From Telmatobacter sp. DSM 110680 (GTDB lineage Bacteria; Acidobacteriota; Terriglobia; Terriglobales; Acidobacteriaceae): 64,000 nucleotides of DNA. Both the position numbers and the translations under genes were made by a program. Location of the stretch: positions 1,240,001 through 1,304,000 of the forward strand of contig NZ_CP121196.1 in assembly GCF_039994875.1 (NCBI RefSeq). Reading direction: 5' to 3'. A model generated the notes under the pieces. It searched no databases and was not told where the DNA came from. It worked only from the letters and a program-made list of their open reading frames with translations. Numbering within the stretch: position 1 is the first letter of the stretch; every line of letters begins with the position of its first letter. This document shows positions 1-8,858 of this stretch, piece after piece.

Positions 1-315
1 CACGCGGCGTAGGTCGCTTACTGTGCATTTGTGAAGGTACTTGCAAATGCTCTTCCGCAGGGGCATCGAATCTCCGGGCCCGATCTGGTTGATCCCGTGA
101 ATGTAAAGAATATGGATCGGAGCGAATGAACCATTCGGGCCCCCTCGCGTGACCGGCAACGCCTTGACAGCCTGCTCGCTTTGAACCAGATCGCCAATTG
201 ACTGCGTGTGTGCGAGCTGTTCCGTGGTGGATTGGTTTTGGCACCAAACCAATGGCGACAAGAGTTGAAACACTGTGAGGCACGTGAATATCCAGATTCT
301 GTCAGGCATGATCAT
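1..315 (-). CDS. Secreted hydrolase-like protein, N-terminal part only
   Basis: The reading frame is open for 105 codons from an ATG at 315 to the window edge, so only the N-terminus is visible. A second ATG at 309 is an equally possible start. The first 25 residues form a hydrophobic export signal ending near SPLVWCQ. Around residues 80-90 the segment IHILYIHGINQIGPG resembles the first strand and oxyanion loop (HG motif) of alpha/beta hydrolases, and a putative esterase or lipase is inferred from that alone. The catalytic Ser, Asp and His would lie beyond the edge. It is divergent from htpG, with about 450 bases between the two starts. The family is unproven. Confidence 0.6.
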   Translation of the reverse strand, partial: MIMPDRIWIFTCLTVFQLLSPLVWCQNQSTTEQLAHTQSIGDLVQSEQAVKALPVTRGGPNGSFAPIHILYIHGINQIGPGDSMPLRKSICKYLHKCTVSDLRRV

Positions 316-769
316 GCTTTGAACCCCAGGTTTACGAGATCCGATTTGCTTGCGGGTTGATCAAGATTGAACGACCCGATTCTTTGTGTTCAGTGGCGAG
401 TAGTGTAGCGCAGCCGTAGAAGGAATCAGAATTTCTGTGCAAGTTCCGAATTTTGCTCATCTCCCGCTTGAGGTTTACATCAAGCTGCTCAATAAGACCC
501 GCGCTGTGTCAACACGTTCGTCTCGTGAGCTTCCGGCACCAACGACCATAGCGCGATCCTGGGATATCTGCGGACCACTCCCCGGAGGACCTTTTCCGCG
601 GCGCTCCAGCAGACTCGTCACAGGTCAAGGGAAGTTCTCGGCCGACTATATAAGGATGGGAGGAATATTCACGTCGAACACGTGGTCGGAACTCGGCGGA
701 TCGGAATGGCAGCGTCGGCTAAGCGGGTCTTCACCTCTTTTGCCATTTTTGGCGATAATGGAAGATGCC
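316..769. other. Intergenic region upstream of htpG
   Basis: This is the divergent gap between the edge gene and htpG. A reading frame in phase with htpG runs back to a GTG at 437, but its content shows no protein-like pattern and the ribosome site favours the ATG at 770. A TATATA box at 647-652 could be a -10 element, but I see no matching -35 and no CIRCE-type inverted repeat. Confidence 0.5.
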
Positions 770-2659
770 ATGTCGAAACAACAATTTCAGACCGAAGTAA
801 ACCAGCTACTCCAACTCATCGTCCATTCGCTCTACTCCCATCCGGAGATCTTTCTCCGCGAACTGATTTCCAACTCCTCCGATGCTCTCGACAAGCTCCG
901 CTACCTTACCCTTACAGACGAGAAATACAAAGCTCTCGTCGGCAAGGGTATCGAGCCGCCGCGCATCGACCTGGAACTTGACGAAGCTAACAAGACACTC
1001 AGCGTCTCCGACACCGGCATCGGAATGAACGAAGAGGACCTCGTCTCGCACCTCGGCACCATCGCTCGCTCCGGCACCAAGAACTTCCTCGCCCAACTCT
1101 CCGGCGATGCACGCAAGGACTCGAACCTCATCGGCCAGTTCGGCGTCGGCTTTTATTCCGTCTTTATGGTCGCCGACAAGGTTGAGGTCGTGTCGCGCAA
1201 GGCCGGCGAAGAGAAGACCTTTAAGTGGACCAGCGATGGCAAGACCGGCTTCGACATCGAGGAGGTTCCCGGCGCCGATGCGCGTGATAGCGCTGGAACA
1301 AGAGTCCTCATCCATTTCAACGACGAGGGTTCACAGTACGCAAATGGCTGGCGTCTCACCGAGATCGTCAAGAAGTATTCGAATCACATTGAGTTTCCCA
1401 TTTTCCTCACCCACGACAAAAGCGAGTGGAACGCCGAGAAGAAAGAATCCATCAAGACTCGTACCACCGAGCAAGTCAACGCTGCCAGCGCGATGTGGCA
1501 GCGCCCGAAGTCTGATCTGAAAGATGACGACTACAAGGAATTCTACAAATCCATCACCGGCGACTGGGAAGACCCGCTCTTCTGGTTCCACACCCGCGCC
1601 GAAGGCACGCTCGAGTACACCACCCTCTTCTACATTCCCGCCAAGGCTCCCCTCGATCTCTACCAGGCCGACTACAAGGGTGGCGTCAAGCTCTACGTCA
1701 AACGTGTCTTTATCATGGATGATTCCAAAGATCTACTTCCGCAGTACCTTCGCTTTGTTCGCGGCATCATCGATTCCGAAGATCTGCCGCTCAATGTTTC
1801 GCGCGAGATCTTGCAGCAGAACAAGGTGCTCACCAATATCAAGACCGCCAGTGTCAAGAAGATCCTCTCCGAGTTAAAAGCGATCGCCACCAATGATCCC
1901 GGGAAATACTTGCAGTTCATCGCCGAGTACAACCGTCCGCTCAAGGAAGGACTCTACGGCGACTTCGCCAACAGGGAGACGCTGCTCGACCTCATTCGCT
2001 TCAAGTCCAGTAAGGTCGATGGGCTCACCTCACTCGCCGAAGCTAAGGAGCGCATGCAGCCCGATCAGAAGGCGCTCTACTACATCACCGGCACCTCTGA
2101 GTCCATGCTCCGCAATTCTCCGCTGCTTGAGATCTACAAAAAGAAGGGCATTGAGGTCCTACTCCTCGACGACGACATTGACGAGATCGTCTTTTCTTCC
2201 ATCGCCAAATTCGGCGATATCGATCTGAAAGCCGTCAGCAAGTCCGCCACCTCCGAAGACCTCAAAGACGACTCCGCGCCCGATAAAGCCGAAGAGATCA
2301 AGCCTCTGCTTGAAAAGATCAAGGCTACGCTAGGAGACGCGGTCAAAGAAGTTCGCGCTTCATCGCGGCTCGCCGATAGTCCCTCCGTCATCGTTTCCGA
2401 CGAAGACGAGCCTTCAGCCCGCATGCGCCAGATGATGCAGGCCATGGGCCAAAAAGACCTGCCGGAGCTGAAGCCCACACTCGAGATCAATCCCGATCAC
2501 GAGATCATTCGAAAGCTCCTCGTAGACACCAGAAACACAAAGGTGGAAGATGCGGCATGGCTGCTCTTCGACCAGGCGCTTCTGCTCGAAGGCGTGCCAC
2601 TCGAGGACCCAACCACTTTCGTCCAGCGTCTGAACCGAGTGCTCAACGAATCGATCTAA
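770..2659 (+). CDS. htpG: Molecular chaperone HtpG (bacterial Hsp90)
   Basis: This is an ATP-dependent cytosolic chaperone that remodels client proteins as a dimer. The GHKL ATPase domain is intact: the N-box helix LRELISNSSDALDK with E31, N35 and D38, the DTGIGM motif at D81, then GTIARSGT and GQFGVGFYSVF. Middle and C-terminal domains follow, giving 629 residues against about 624 for the E. coli protein. I chose the ATG at 770 because GGAAG at 760-764 sits 5 bases ahead and the protein then begins MSKQQFQTEV, as family members do. A 12-base-longer form (ATG at 758) and a 333-base in-frame GTG extension exist but lack support. It is convergent with the peroxidase-like gene. Confidence 0.97.
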   Translation: MSKQQFQTEVNQLLQLIVHSLYSHPEIFLRELISNSSDALDKLRYLTLTDEKYKALVGKGIEPPRIDLELDEANKTLSVSDTGIGMNEEDLVSHLGTIARSGTKNFLAQLSGDARKDSNLIGQFGVGFYSVFMVADKVEVVSRKAGEEKTFKWTSDGKTGFDIEEVPGADARDSAGTRVLIHFNDEGSQYANGWRLTEIVKKYSNHIEFPIFLTHDKSEWNAEKKESIKTRTTEQVNAASAMWQRPKSDLKDDDYKEFYKSITGDWEDPLFWFHTRAEGTLEYTTLFYIPAKAPLDLYQADYKGGVKLYVKRVFIMDDSKDLLPQYLRFVRGIIDSEDLPLNVSREILQQNKVLTNIKTASVKKILSELKAIATNDPGKYLQFIAEYNRPLKEGLYGDFANRETLLDLIRFKSSKVDGLTSLAEAKERMQPDQKALYYITGTSESMLRNSPLLEIYKKKGIEVLLLDDDIDEIVFSSIAKFGDIDLKAVSKSATSEDLKDDSAPDKAEEIKPLLEKIKATLGDAVKEVRASSRLADSPSVIVSDEDEPSARMRQMMQAMGQKDLPELKPTLEINPDHEIIRKLLVDTRNTKVEDAAWLLFDQALLLEGVPLEDPTTFVQRLNRVLNESI

Positions 2660-2753
2660 ACAGAAATGCAAGCACGAAGCAAAAGCGCGCTGAGGTACCC
2701 TGATCGTTGAACGAAAGCCTGCTGTTATATCAATCAGAACGATTGGATATTTT

Positions 2754-2780
2754 GAGCGATAGAGAGTGCTTCTATCGCTC
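2754..2780. terminator. Hairpin between convergent genes
   Basis: A perfect 10-bp inverted repeat (GAGCGATAGA and TCTATCGCTC) with a 7-base loop lies between htpG and the convergent peroxidase-like gene. There is no clear T-run on either side, so a terminator role for one or both genes is inferred from position and symmetry only. Confidence 0.45.
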
Positions 2781-2848
2781 ATGCTCCGGAACCGAGTTGG
2801 CCTAACTACACGTGGGATCGCACTAAGCGTCCTCCACAAATCGCGGAA

Positions 2849-3475
2849 CTAGTTTTCGTCCTCGTCATCGGTCTGATCCTTTTCCCTCGCAAGCTGTTTC
2901 TTCAGCTTGCCCGCAAGCGCGAGCTCAATGTTGACGCGGAAGCTGACATCGGCAGGGTCCTCGCTGACCTCGTAGCGAGCGAGCGGTTTTCCTTCCCGAT
3001 CGATGATGAACTTGGTGAAGTTCCAGTGCAGATTTCCTCCGGGAACGCTTGCTTTGGGATCACACAAAAAGGAGTAAAGGGGAATTGTGTTCACACCACG
3101 AAGCTTTGCCGGAGCGAATAGCGGAAATCCAACATGAGCGGTGTTGTTGTAGTACTCGCGCAGGGCCGCGGCGTCTTTCAATTCCTTGTCTCCGAAATCT
3201 GATGACGGAATGCCGATGACCACAAGGCCCTCGGCAGCGTACTGCTTCTCGAGATCGTTAAGCGCTGCAATCTGATCGCGGTACGTGGATTGGCTGGCGA
3301 GATTAACAATGAGCAACACCTTGCCCTTGTAGATGGAGAGCGGAACTGTTTTGCCATTGATATCTACAAGAGAGAAGTCGTGGACCGTCTGCTTCGTGGC
3401 TGGCTCATCAGATAACCCTAGCGGTGCGCAAGCAACGGTGATCACTAGAAGGGACGCAGCGAGACGGCGGTGCAT
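2849..3475 (-). CDS. Glutathione-peroxidase-like exported protein lacking the catalytic Cys
   Basis: This is a thioredoxin-fold protein of the glutathione peroxidase family, 208 residues, with an N-terminal export signal (residues 1-22). The fold signatures are present: LLIVNLAS near 54-61, GFPLFAPAKLRGVNTIPLY, and the third family block HWNFTKFIIDREGK with W151 and N152. The peroxidatic position in NLASQST is Ser63 (codon TCC), not Cys or Sec, and the usual Gln of the CNQFG block is Asp93 in SSDFG. Classical thiol peroxidase chemistry is therefore not expected, and its activity is unknown. The ATG at 3475 was chosen over an upstream in-frame start at 3511 because GAGGGAG (3481-3487) is well placed. 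The C-terminus is acidic. Confidence 0.85.
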   Translation of the reverse strand: MHRRLAASLLVITVACAPLGLSDEPATKQTVHDFSLVDINGKTVPLSIYKGKVLLIVNLASQSTYRDQIAALNDLEKQYAAEGLVVIGIPSSDFGDKELKDAAALREYYNNTAHVGFPLFAPAKLRGVNTIPLYSFLCDPKASVPGGNLHWNFTKFIIDREGKPLARYEVSEDPADVSFRVNIELALAGKLKKQLAREKDQTDDEDEN

Positions 3476-3751
3476 GTAGACTCCCTCGAATTTGCGGATC
3501 GATCTTTGCATTGTGCCACCGGAGCCGCTCGATAACCTACATTTTTCCGATGGAAGGTCTTTGAGACATACGAAACAAATTGGACCAGGCGCACCAGCCC
3601 GGAAATCTCATCCGGACAGAAACTTACCCCGAGGTATGCCCAAGTAAAGATTAGAGTTCCCCGATTCGTTCAAACGTGGCAAACTTCTTGGGTACAACTC
3701 TTCGTTGACGATTCGAGACGAAGATCTCCCCGGCCCCGTATTCCACCCGTT

Positions 3752-6700
3752 ATGAGATATCTTCTAGTCCTCGGAAGCACGTGTACTGCTGTGGCTGGCA
3801 TAGTCCTGTTCGCCGGGATCAAGGTGTCAGCGTCCGACGACCCTCTCGCGCCCGGCACTAATGAGTTTTATGCAAAGCGCGTCGCGCCAATCCTGCAAAG
3901 TAACTGTTTGAAGTGTCATGACGACACGGCTAAAGGCGGTTTGCAACTCGATTCATACTCGTTGATCCGTAAAGGCGGACAGGACGGCCCTGTCATTGTT
4001 CCGGGAGATCTTGAAGCCAGCATGCTGATTCAGGCGGTTCGCCGTAACGGCGACCTGAAGATGCCGCCAAAGTACGCATTGAAGGACACAGAAGTGGCGG
4101 ATCTCGAAGCATGGGTGAAGGCAGGTGCCGTGGGCGCCGACCTTCCGCAAACGCCAACGGCCTCCGCGAAAGATTCGTCTAATTCCTCACAAGGTGCAGC
4201 TGCTGCAATTGCTGCTTCGCCAACCGTGAAGAATGTTTCAGCTGAAGTTGACACGGACTTCTTTGAGAACAAGGTCCGACCCATCTTCGCCAATAATTGT
4301 TACGAGTGCCATGCCGACCAGGCCTCCGGCGGAATGCGGTTGGATTCAAAGGGTGCGTTCGATCAAGGTGGCGGTCGCGGTCCCTTAATCGTGTCGGGGA
4401 ATCCCGACAAGAGTCTACTGATCCAAGCTGTCAAGCAGACAGGCATGCTCAAGATGCCCAAAGGTGGCAAACTTCGCGACGACGAAGTCGCCATCTTGGA
4501 AGCTTGGGTGCAAAAAGGTGCGCCGTGGCCCTCCACCACCTCTGCGATCATCACCTCGATCACTGCAAGGACTGGTGCAATCACCGAAAAGCAGCGCCAG
4601 TTCTGGTCGTTTCAGCCGCTCAAATCCGTGCCTCCGCCCCAAGTCCAGGACGCGCGTTTGGCTCATTGGCCTCGCACCGCCATCGACCACTTCATCCTTG
4701 CTGGCTTGCACTCATCAGGTCTGGCGCCCGCTCCCGAAGCCGATCGTCGCACCCTGATCCGAAGGGCCACCTATGATTTGACCGGACTTCCGCCCACGCA
4801 GGATGAAGTCGACTCATATCTCCGTGATAAATCTGCGAATGCTTGGGAGAAAGTGGTCGATCGTCTTCTCGCTTCACCCCGCTACGGAGAGCGGTGGGGG
4901 CGGCATTGGCTAGACGTTGCCCGCTACGCGGAAGATGATGTGCGTGGCCTTGATCCCAAGCAGCGCGGATACATGCCCTTCGCAGGAGCGTTTCGTTATC
5001 GCGATTGGGTCATCAAAGCCTTCAACACGGACCTACCCTACGATCGCTTCGTGACGATGCAACTCGCCGGCGACAAACTTCCTTTCAAGGATCAGAACGA
5101 ACGCCAGGATAACCTGACCGCCACTACGTATCTGGGCGCCGGTCCTTGGGTTTGGGATCAGGCTGAGCCGATTCAAGGCCGTGCCGATGAGCGCAACGAA
5201 CGCGTAGACGCTGTAACGCGTGGCCTTCTGGGGCTCACCGTTGCCTGTGCTCGCTGCCACAATCACAAATACGATCCCATCCCGCAGAAGGATTACTACA
5301 AGGTTGTCAGTATATTTGCGAACTCAACCTACACTGAGTATCCCGTAGTTTCAAAGGTCGCCGTAGACGCCTGGGACAAGAAAAATCTTCAGGCCGCAAA
5401 GTTGCGCGCAGACCTGAGAGACTACACAACGGCGGTCGGCAAACAGCTTGCCGAGGCACTCTCGATTCAGACTTCTGATTACATGACTGCGGCCTGGAAC
5501 GTACTGGGCAAGCCAAAGAAGACAGTGGATGAAGTCTCAGCGAGCAAGCATCTCGATCCCGAAGTCTTGCAGCGCTGGGTTGATTACCTTCCCAAGCAGC
5601 ATGCTTATCCGTATCTCGACGATTGGAAAGCGATGACGGCCTCGTCCGAGAGTACCGAAGATCAAGCGAGAGCACTCGGTGATGCTTTTCAGAAGCTCGT
5701 TCTGCAAGTGCACAGCGAGAATGCCAAGATCGAAGAAGAAAACGATGTTGTCCGCGCCAAGAACGGGGTGCCGAAACACAAGTTGCTCGATGCAAAGCCA
5801 AGCGAGTTCGAAACCTTCGATCAGTTTTGTCCCGGTTGCGAACTTGAGCTGAAAGCGCTGCCTACCTTCGAAGCCAAGCTTTACCTCGATCTCTTCGTCA
5901 CGCAATCCGGAGATATGGAAGAGAAGTTCATCCCGGGCGTAATGTTCTTCACCGGTTGGAGTCTTACGCGAAGACTTGGCCCACAATGGCAAACCTACAT
6001 CGAAACGCAGCAAAAACACATCGCCGCTCTCGAAAAGGAGCTGAAAGAAGCCGACTATCCCTACGTGCACGGCATGTCAGATAAACCCAAGATCGAGGAC
6101 GTCAAGCTGAACATTCGCGGGAATCCGCACTCGATGGGAGAGATCGCGCCGCGTGGATTTCTCGCCGTACTGAGTCCTCCCGGCAAACCAGCCTACTCCG
6201 ATGGAAGTGGTCGCCTGGAGTTTGCTGCTGACATTGCGCAAAATCCGTTGGCTGCGCGCGTGATCGTCAATCGCGTTTGGAAATGGCATTTCGGTACAGG
6301 GATTGTGAACACACCGGACAACTTCGGCATTATGGGCGATAAGCCGTCCGATCCAGAACTGCTGGAATTTCTGGCGAAGGAATTTATCGATCACAAACAA
6401 TCCATCAAATGGCTGCAGCGGCAGATCATGCTCTCTGCCGTTTACCAGACCACCGTGGAGGAGTCACCTGAAGCGCATGACAAGGACGCGGCCAACCGCC
6501 TCTATTCACACTTTAACCGCCAACGACTCGACGCCGAGGAGATACGGGACAGCATGTTGTTTGCAGCGGGTGATCTTGATCTCAAACAGACTTTCGGGCC
6601 GTCGACCGACTTCTCTTCGGACAATGACCGTCGCACCGTCTTCTGCAAGGTCAGTCGTTACCGTTTAAACAACTACCTGATGGTCTTCGATTTTCCAAAT

Positions 6701-7024
6701 CCAAGTTTCACCGCCGAGCAGCGTTTTTCAAGTAATGTTCCCCTTCAGCAACTGCACTTCATGAACAATCCATTTGTATACAAGCAGGCAGGGGTTTTAG
6801 CCGAGCGTGTGCATAGCGAATCGACTGAGGAAGCTCGAATAATCAAGGCGTATCAATATCTGTTCCAGAGAAGGCCCTCGGCGGAAGAATTGCAGGTCGG
6901 CCTCAAATTCATGACGACCACGCCCGAGAAGCCCGGCTACACAGTCGAAGGCAAACCAGTGACCGCCTGGAGTGAGTATGCACGGGCGCTCTTCAGCTCC
7001 AATGAGTTTCAATTTGTGAATTGA
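3752..7024 (+). CDS. PSD1-type protein with two planctomycete-type cytochrome c domains
   Basis: This is a large exported protein (1090 residues) with a signal peptide in residues 1-28. Two PSCyt1-type cytochrome domains follow, each with a CxxCH haem site (C52-LK-CH and C183-YE-CH). Then comes a DUF1549 region with the HWLDVARYAED block and the CARCHNHK motif at C499, and a C-terminal DUF1553 region with VNRVWKWHFG and DNFGIMGDKPSDP. Such proteins are common in Planctomycetes and Acidobacteria and are nearly always paired with a DUF1501 protein, as here. Substrate and reaction are not established; a periplasmic redox or polysaccharide-related role is often assumed. The stop is 31 bases before the next start. 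Confidence 0.93.
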   Translation: MRYLLVLGSTCTAVAGIVLFAGIKVSASDDPLAPGTNEFYAKRVAPILQSNCLKCHDDTAKGGLQLDSYSLIRKGGQDGPVIVPGDLEASMLIQAVRRNGDLKMPPKYALKDTEVADLEAWVKAGAVGADLPQTPTASAKDSSNSSQGAAAAIAASPTVKNVSAEVDTDFFENKVRPIFANNCYECHADQASGGMRLDSKGAFDQGGGRGPLIVSGNPDKSLLIQAVKQTGMLKMPKGGKLRDDEVAILEAWVQKGAPWPSTTSAIITSITARTGAITEKQRQFWSFQPLKSVPPPQVQDARLAHWPRTAIDHFILAGLHSSGLAPAPEADRRTLIRRATYDLTGLPPTQDEVDSYLRDKSANAWEKVVDRLLASPRYGERWGRHWLDVARYAEDDVRGLDPKQRGYMPFAGAFRYRDWVIKAFNTDLPYDRFVTMQLAGDKLPFKDQNERQDNLTATTYLGAGPWVWDQAEPIQGRADERNERVDAVTRGLLGLTVACARCHNHKYDPIPQKDYYKVVSIFANSTYTEYPVVSKVAVDAWDKKNLQAAKLRADLRDYTTAVGKQLAEALSIQTSDYMTAAWNVLGKPKKTVDEVSASKHLDPEVLQRWVDYLPKQHAYPYLDDWKAMTASSESTEDQARALGDAFQKLVLQVHSENAKIEEENDVVRAKNGVPKHKLLDAKPSEFETFDQFCPGCELELKALPTFEAKLYLDLFVTQSGDMEEKFIPGVMFFTGWSLTRRLGPQWQTYIETQQKHIAALEKELKEADYPYVHGMSDKPKIEDVKLNIRGNPHSMGEIAPRGFLAVLSPPGKPAYSDGSGRLEFAADIAQNPLAARVIVNRVWKWHFGTGIVNTPDNFGIMGDKPSDPELLEFLAKEFIDHKQSIKWLQRQIMLSAVYQTTVEESPEAHDKDAANRLYSHFNRQRLDAEEIRDSMLFAAGDLDLKQTFGPSTDFSSDNDRRTVFCKVSRYRLNNYLMVFDFPNPSFTAEQRFSSNVPLQQLHFMNNPFVYKQAGVLAERVHSESTEEARIIKAYQYLFQRRPSAEELQVGLKFMTTTPEKPGYTVEGKPVTAWSEYARALFSSNEFQFVN

Positions 7025-7055
7025 TCAGATAAGTACCTCTGATTGAGGAGAAGAG

Positions 7056-8501
7056 ATGATACATAAGCCTTCGGCGAATGCGATCACGAGGCGCGACGCA
7101 CTCAGAACCATGGGTTGCGGCTTTGGCTATCTGAGTCTCGCCAGTCTGGTCGGACAATCATTGGCGCGAGCCGAGAGTTCGCTCGATCGCCCGTCCTGGA
7201 TGATTACCGACAAGCCCAAGGCTAAGCACGTCATCTTCCTCTTTATGAACGGTGGCCTGTCGCAGGTCGACAGCTTTGATCCCAAGCCAGCACTTGAGAA
7301 GTATCACGGTCAGCCGATGCCGGGGGGTGATCTCCAGCACGAGCGTAAAACAGGCAACCTGATGAGGTCGCCTTTCAGCTTCAAGAAATACGGCAAAAGC
7401 GGAATCGAAGTGAGTGAGATCTTCCCTCATCTCGCCGAATGCGTTGACGATATGTGTTTCGTCCGTTCGGTCTACACCGAGATTCCGAATCATGAGCCCG
7501 CGCTGCTGATGATGAACACCGGCGCAAATTTCGCGGGTCGTCCGTCGATGGGCTCATGGCTTACCTACGGTCTGGGAACCACGAATAAGAATCTTCCTGG
7601 CTTTGTCGTCTTGTGCCCCGACGTCCCCACGACGGTCGGCCCTCCGCTTTGGTCGTCGGCGTTTCTCTCTCCCGTGCATCAGGGTACTTATGTTGCCGAC
7701 ACGATCGATAAATCGGAGTTCGATCCCCTGCAGCTCATTTCCAACATTCACAATGATCGGTTCGATCTGAAGGCCCAGCAGAAGGAGATCGATCTCGTGA
7801 AGGAGTTGGATGAGCTGAACGTAAAGTCGACTCCCGGAAGTTCACACGACCCCCAACTCGAGGCGACCATTGGCGCGATGGAGACAGCTTTTCGCATGCA
7901 GACAGAAGCGCCCGATGTGTTCGACGTTCGCAAGGAATCCGACGCGACTATCAAGATGTACGGTGAAGGTAGTACTGCCCGCGGTTGCCTCACCGCTGCG
8001 CGTCTCATCGAGCGTGGCGTGCGCATGGTCCAGATTTACTACGCCAAGGGCGATCCGTGGGATCACCACTTCGATATTGAAATGCACCGCAAGACGGGCC
8101 GCGACTCTGATCAACCCTTCGCAGCGTTGATTAAGGACTTGAAAGCGCGTGGGCTCTTCGATGAAACCATCATTGTGGCAGGCTCGGAATTTGGGCGCAC
8201 TCCAGTGGTCGAGGTTGGGAGTGCCTTCATGGGTGGACAGACACACAATGGCCGGGATCACAATCCACACGGATTTACGATGTGGCTAGCTGGTGGTGGA
8301 TTCAAGCAGGGCTTTACCTACGGTGCCACCGACGATTTTGGCTGGAAGGCGGTCGAGAATCCTGTGCACGTCCACGACATTCACGCGACGATTCTTTATC
8401 AGCTCGGCATCGACCACACAAAGCTCACCTATCACTACAGCGGGCGCGACTATCGACTGACGGACCTGGCAGGCAACGTGGTCCACGATCTGATCGCCTG
8501 A
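7056..8501 (+). CDS. DUF1501 protein with Tat signal
   Basis: This is a 481-residue protein of the DUF1501 family (sulfatase/alkaline-phosphatase-like fold). The N-terminus has a twin-arginine motif (TRRDALR) followed by a hydrophobic stretch ending in an ARA site, so Tat export in folded form is expected. Family blocks include FLFMNGGLSQVDSFDPK, HVHDIHATILYQLGIDH and the terminal DYRLTDLAG. A strong GAGGAG site precedes the ATG, and the gene follows the cytochrome/PSD1 gene as a two-gene operon. The enzymatic reaction is unknown. A decayed copy of its extreme 3' end occurs at 28957-29010. Confidence 0.93.
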   Translation: MIHKPSANAITRRDALRTMGCGFGYLSLASLVGQSLARAESSLDRPSWMITDKPKAKHVIFLFMNGGLSQVDSFDPKPALEKYHGQPMPGGDLQHERKTGNLMRSPFSFKKYGKSGIEVSEIFPHLAECVDDMCFVRSVYTEIPNHEPALLMMNTGANFAGRPSMGSWLTYGLGTTNKNLPGFVVLCPDVPTTVGPPLWSSAFLSPVHQGTYVADTIDKSEFDPLQLISNIHNDRFDLKAQQKEIDLVKELDELNVKSTPGSSHDPQLEATIGAMETAFRMQTEAPDVFDVRKESDATIKMYGEGSTARGCLTAARLIERGVRMVQIYYAKGDPWDHHFDIEMHRKTGRDSDQPFAALIKDLKARGLFDETIIVAGSEFGRTPVVEVGSAFMGGQTHNGRDHNPHGFTMWLAGGGFKQGFTYGATDDFGWKAVENPVHVHDIHATILYQLGIDHTKLTYHYSGRDYRLTDLAGNVVHDLIA

Positions 8502-8610
8502 TTCGGAGTCGACTGCGCACCTATAAACCGCCGGCCTCTACGAGCATCGCTTACTGCATATCCAAGAAATCGGCATTTCGCAAGCGTTCTCCGAGAATGC
8601 CACCTACAAA

Positions 8611-8673
8611 CCACACAAAACAAACAGCCGGATCTTTCCGTTCCGGCTGTTCCTGAAGGTGTGCGTTGTGGGA
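8611..8673 (+). repeat. Palindromic intergenic repeat, copy A
   Basis: The core stem AACAGCCGGA (8623-8632) pairs with TCCGGCTGTT (8642-8651). Outside it CACAC on the left faces GTGTG on the right, and the tail reads GAAGGTGTGCGTTGTGGGA. The same tail and core occur at 11.3, 16.1 and 54.6 kb. It lies 121 bases after the DUF1501 stop. The rest of the 8502-8858 gap shows nothing else I can name. Confidence 0.75.
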
Positions 8674-8858
8674 TATCAAACGTTGACCTGACCGGTCGTT
8701 CTGAAAGTTACGAGCGGGTTTAAACCTATGCTTTCATTTGATCTTCTGAAGTGGGATGAGAGTATTATCAGGCTCAATTAGCGGGCCCAGTTACGATCTG
8801 GGGCGGCCACCCGGCTCTGCCTGGAATTCTAAGAACGATCACGGAAGTGTAACGCATA

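Noticed and set aside
437..769. In-frame N-terminal extension of htpG from a GTG
   Set aside because: No ribosome site and no resemblance to Hsp90. The ATG at 770 has GGAAG ahead and gives the usual family N-terminus.
8651..8858. Cyclic-di-GMP riboswitch upstream of the diguanylate cyclase
   Set aside because: I looked for GEMM-type conserved segments and did not find them.
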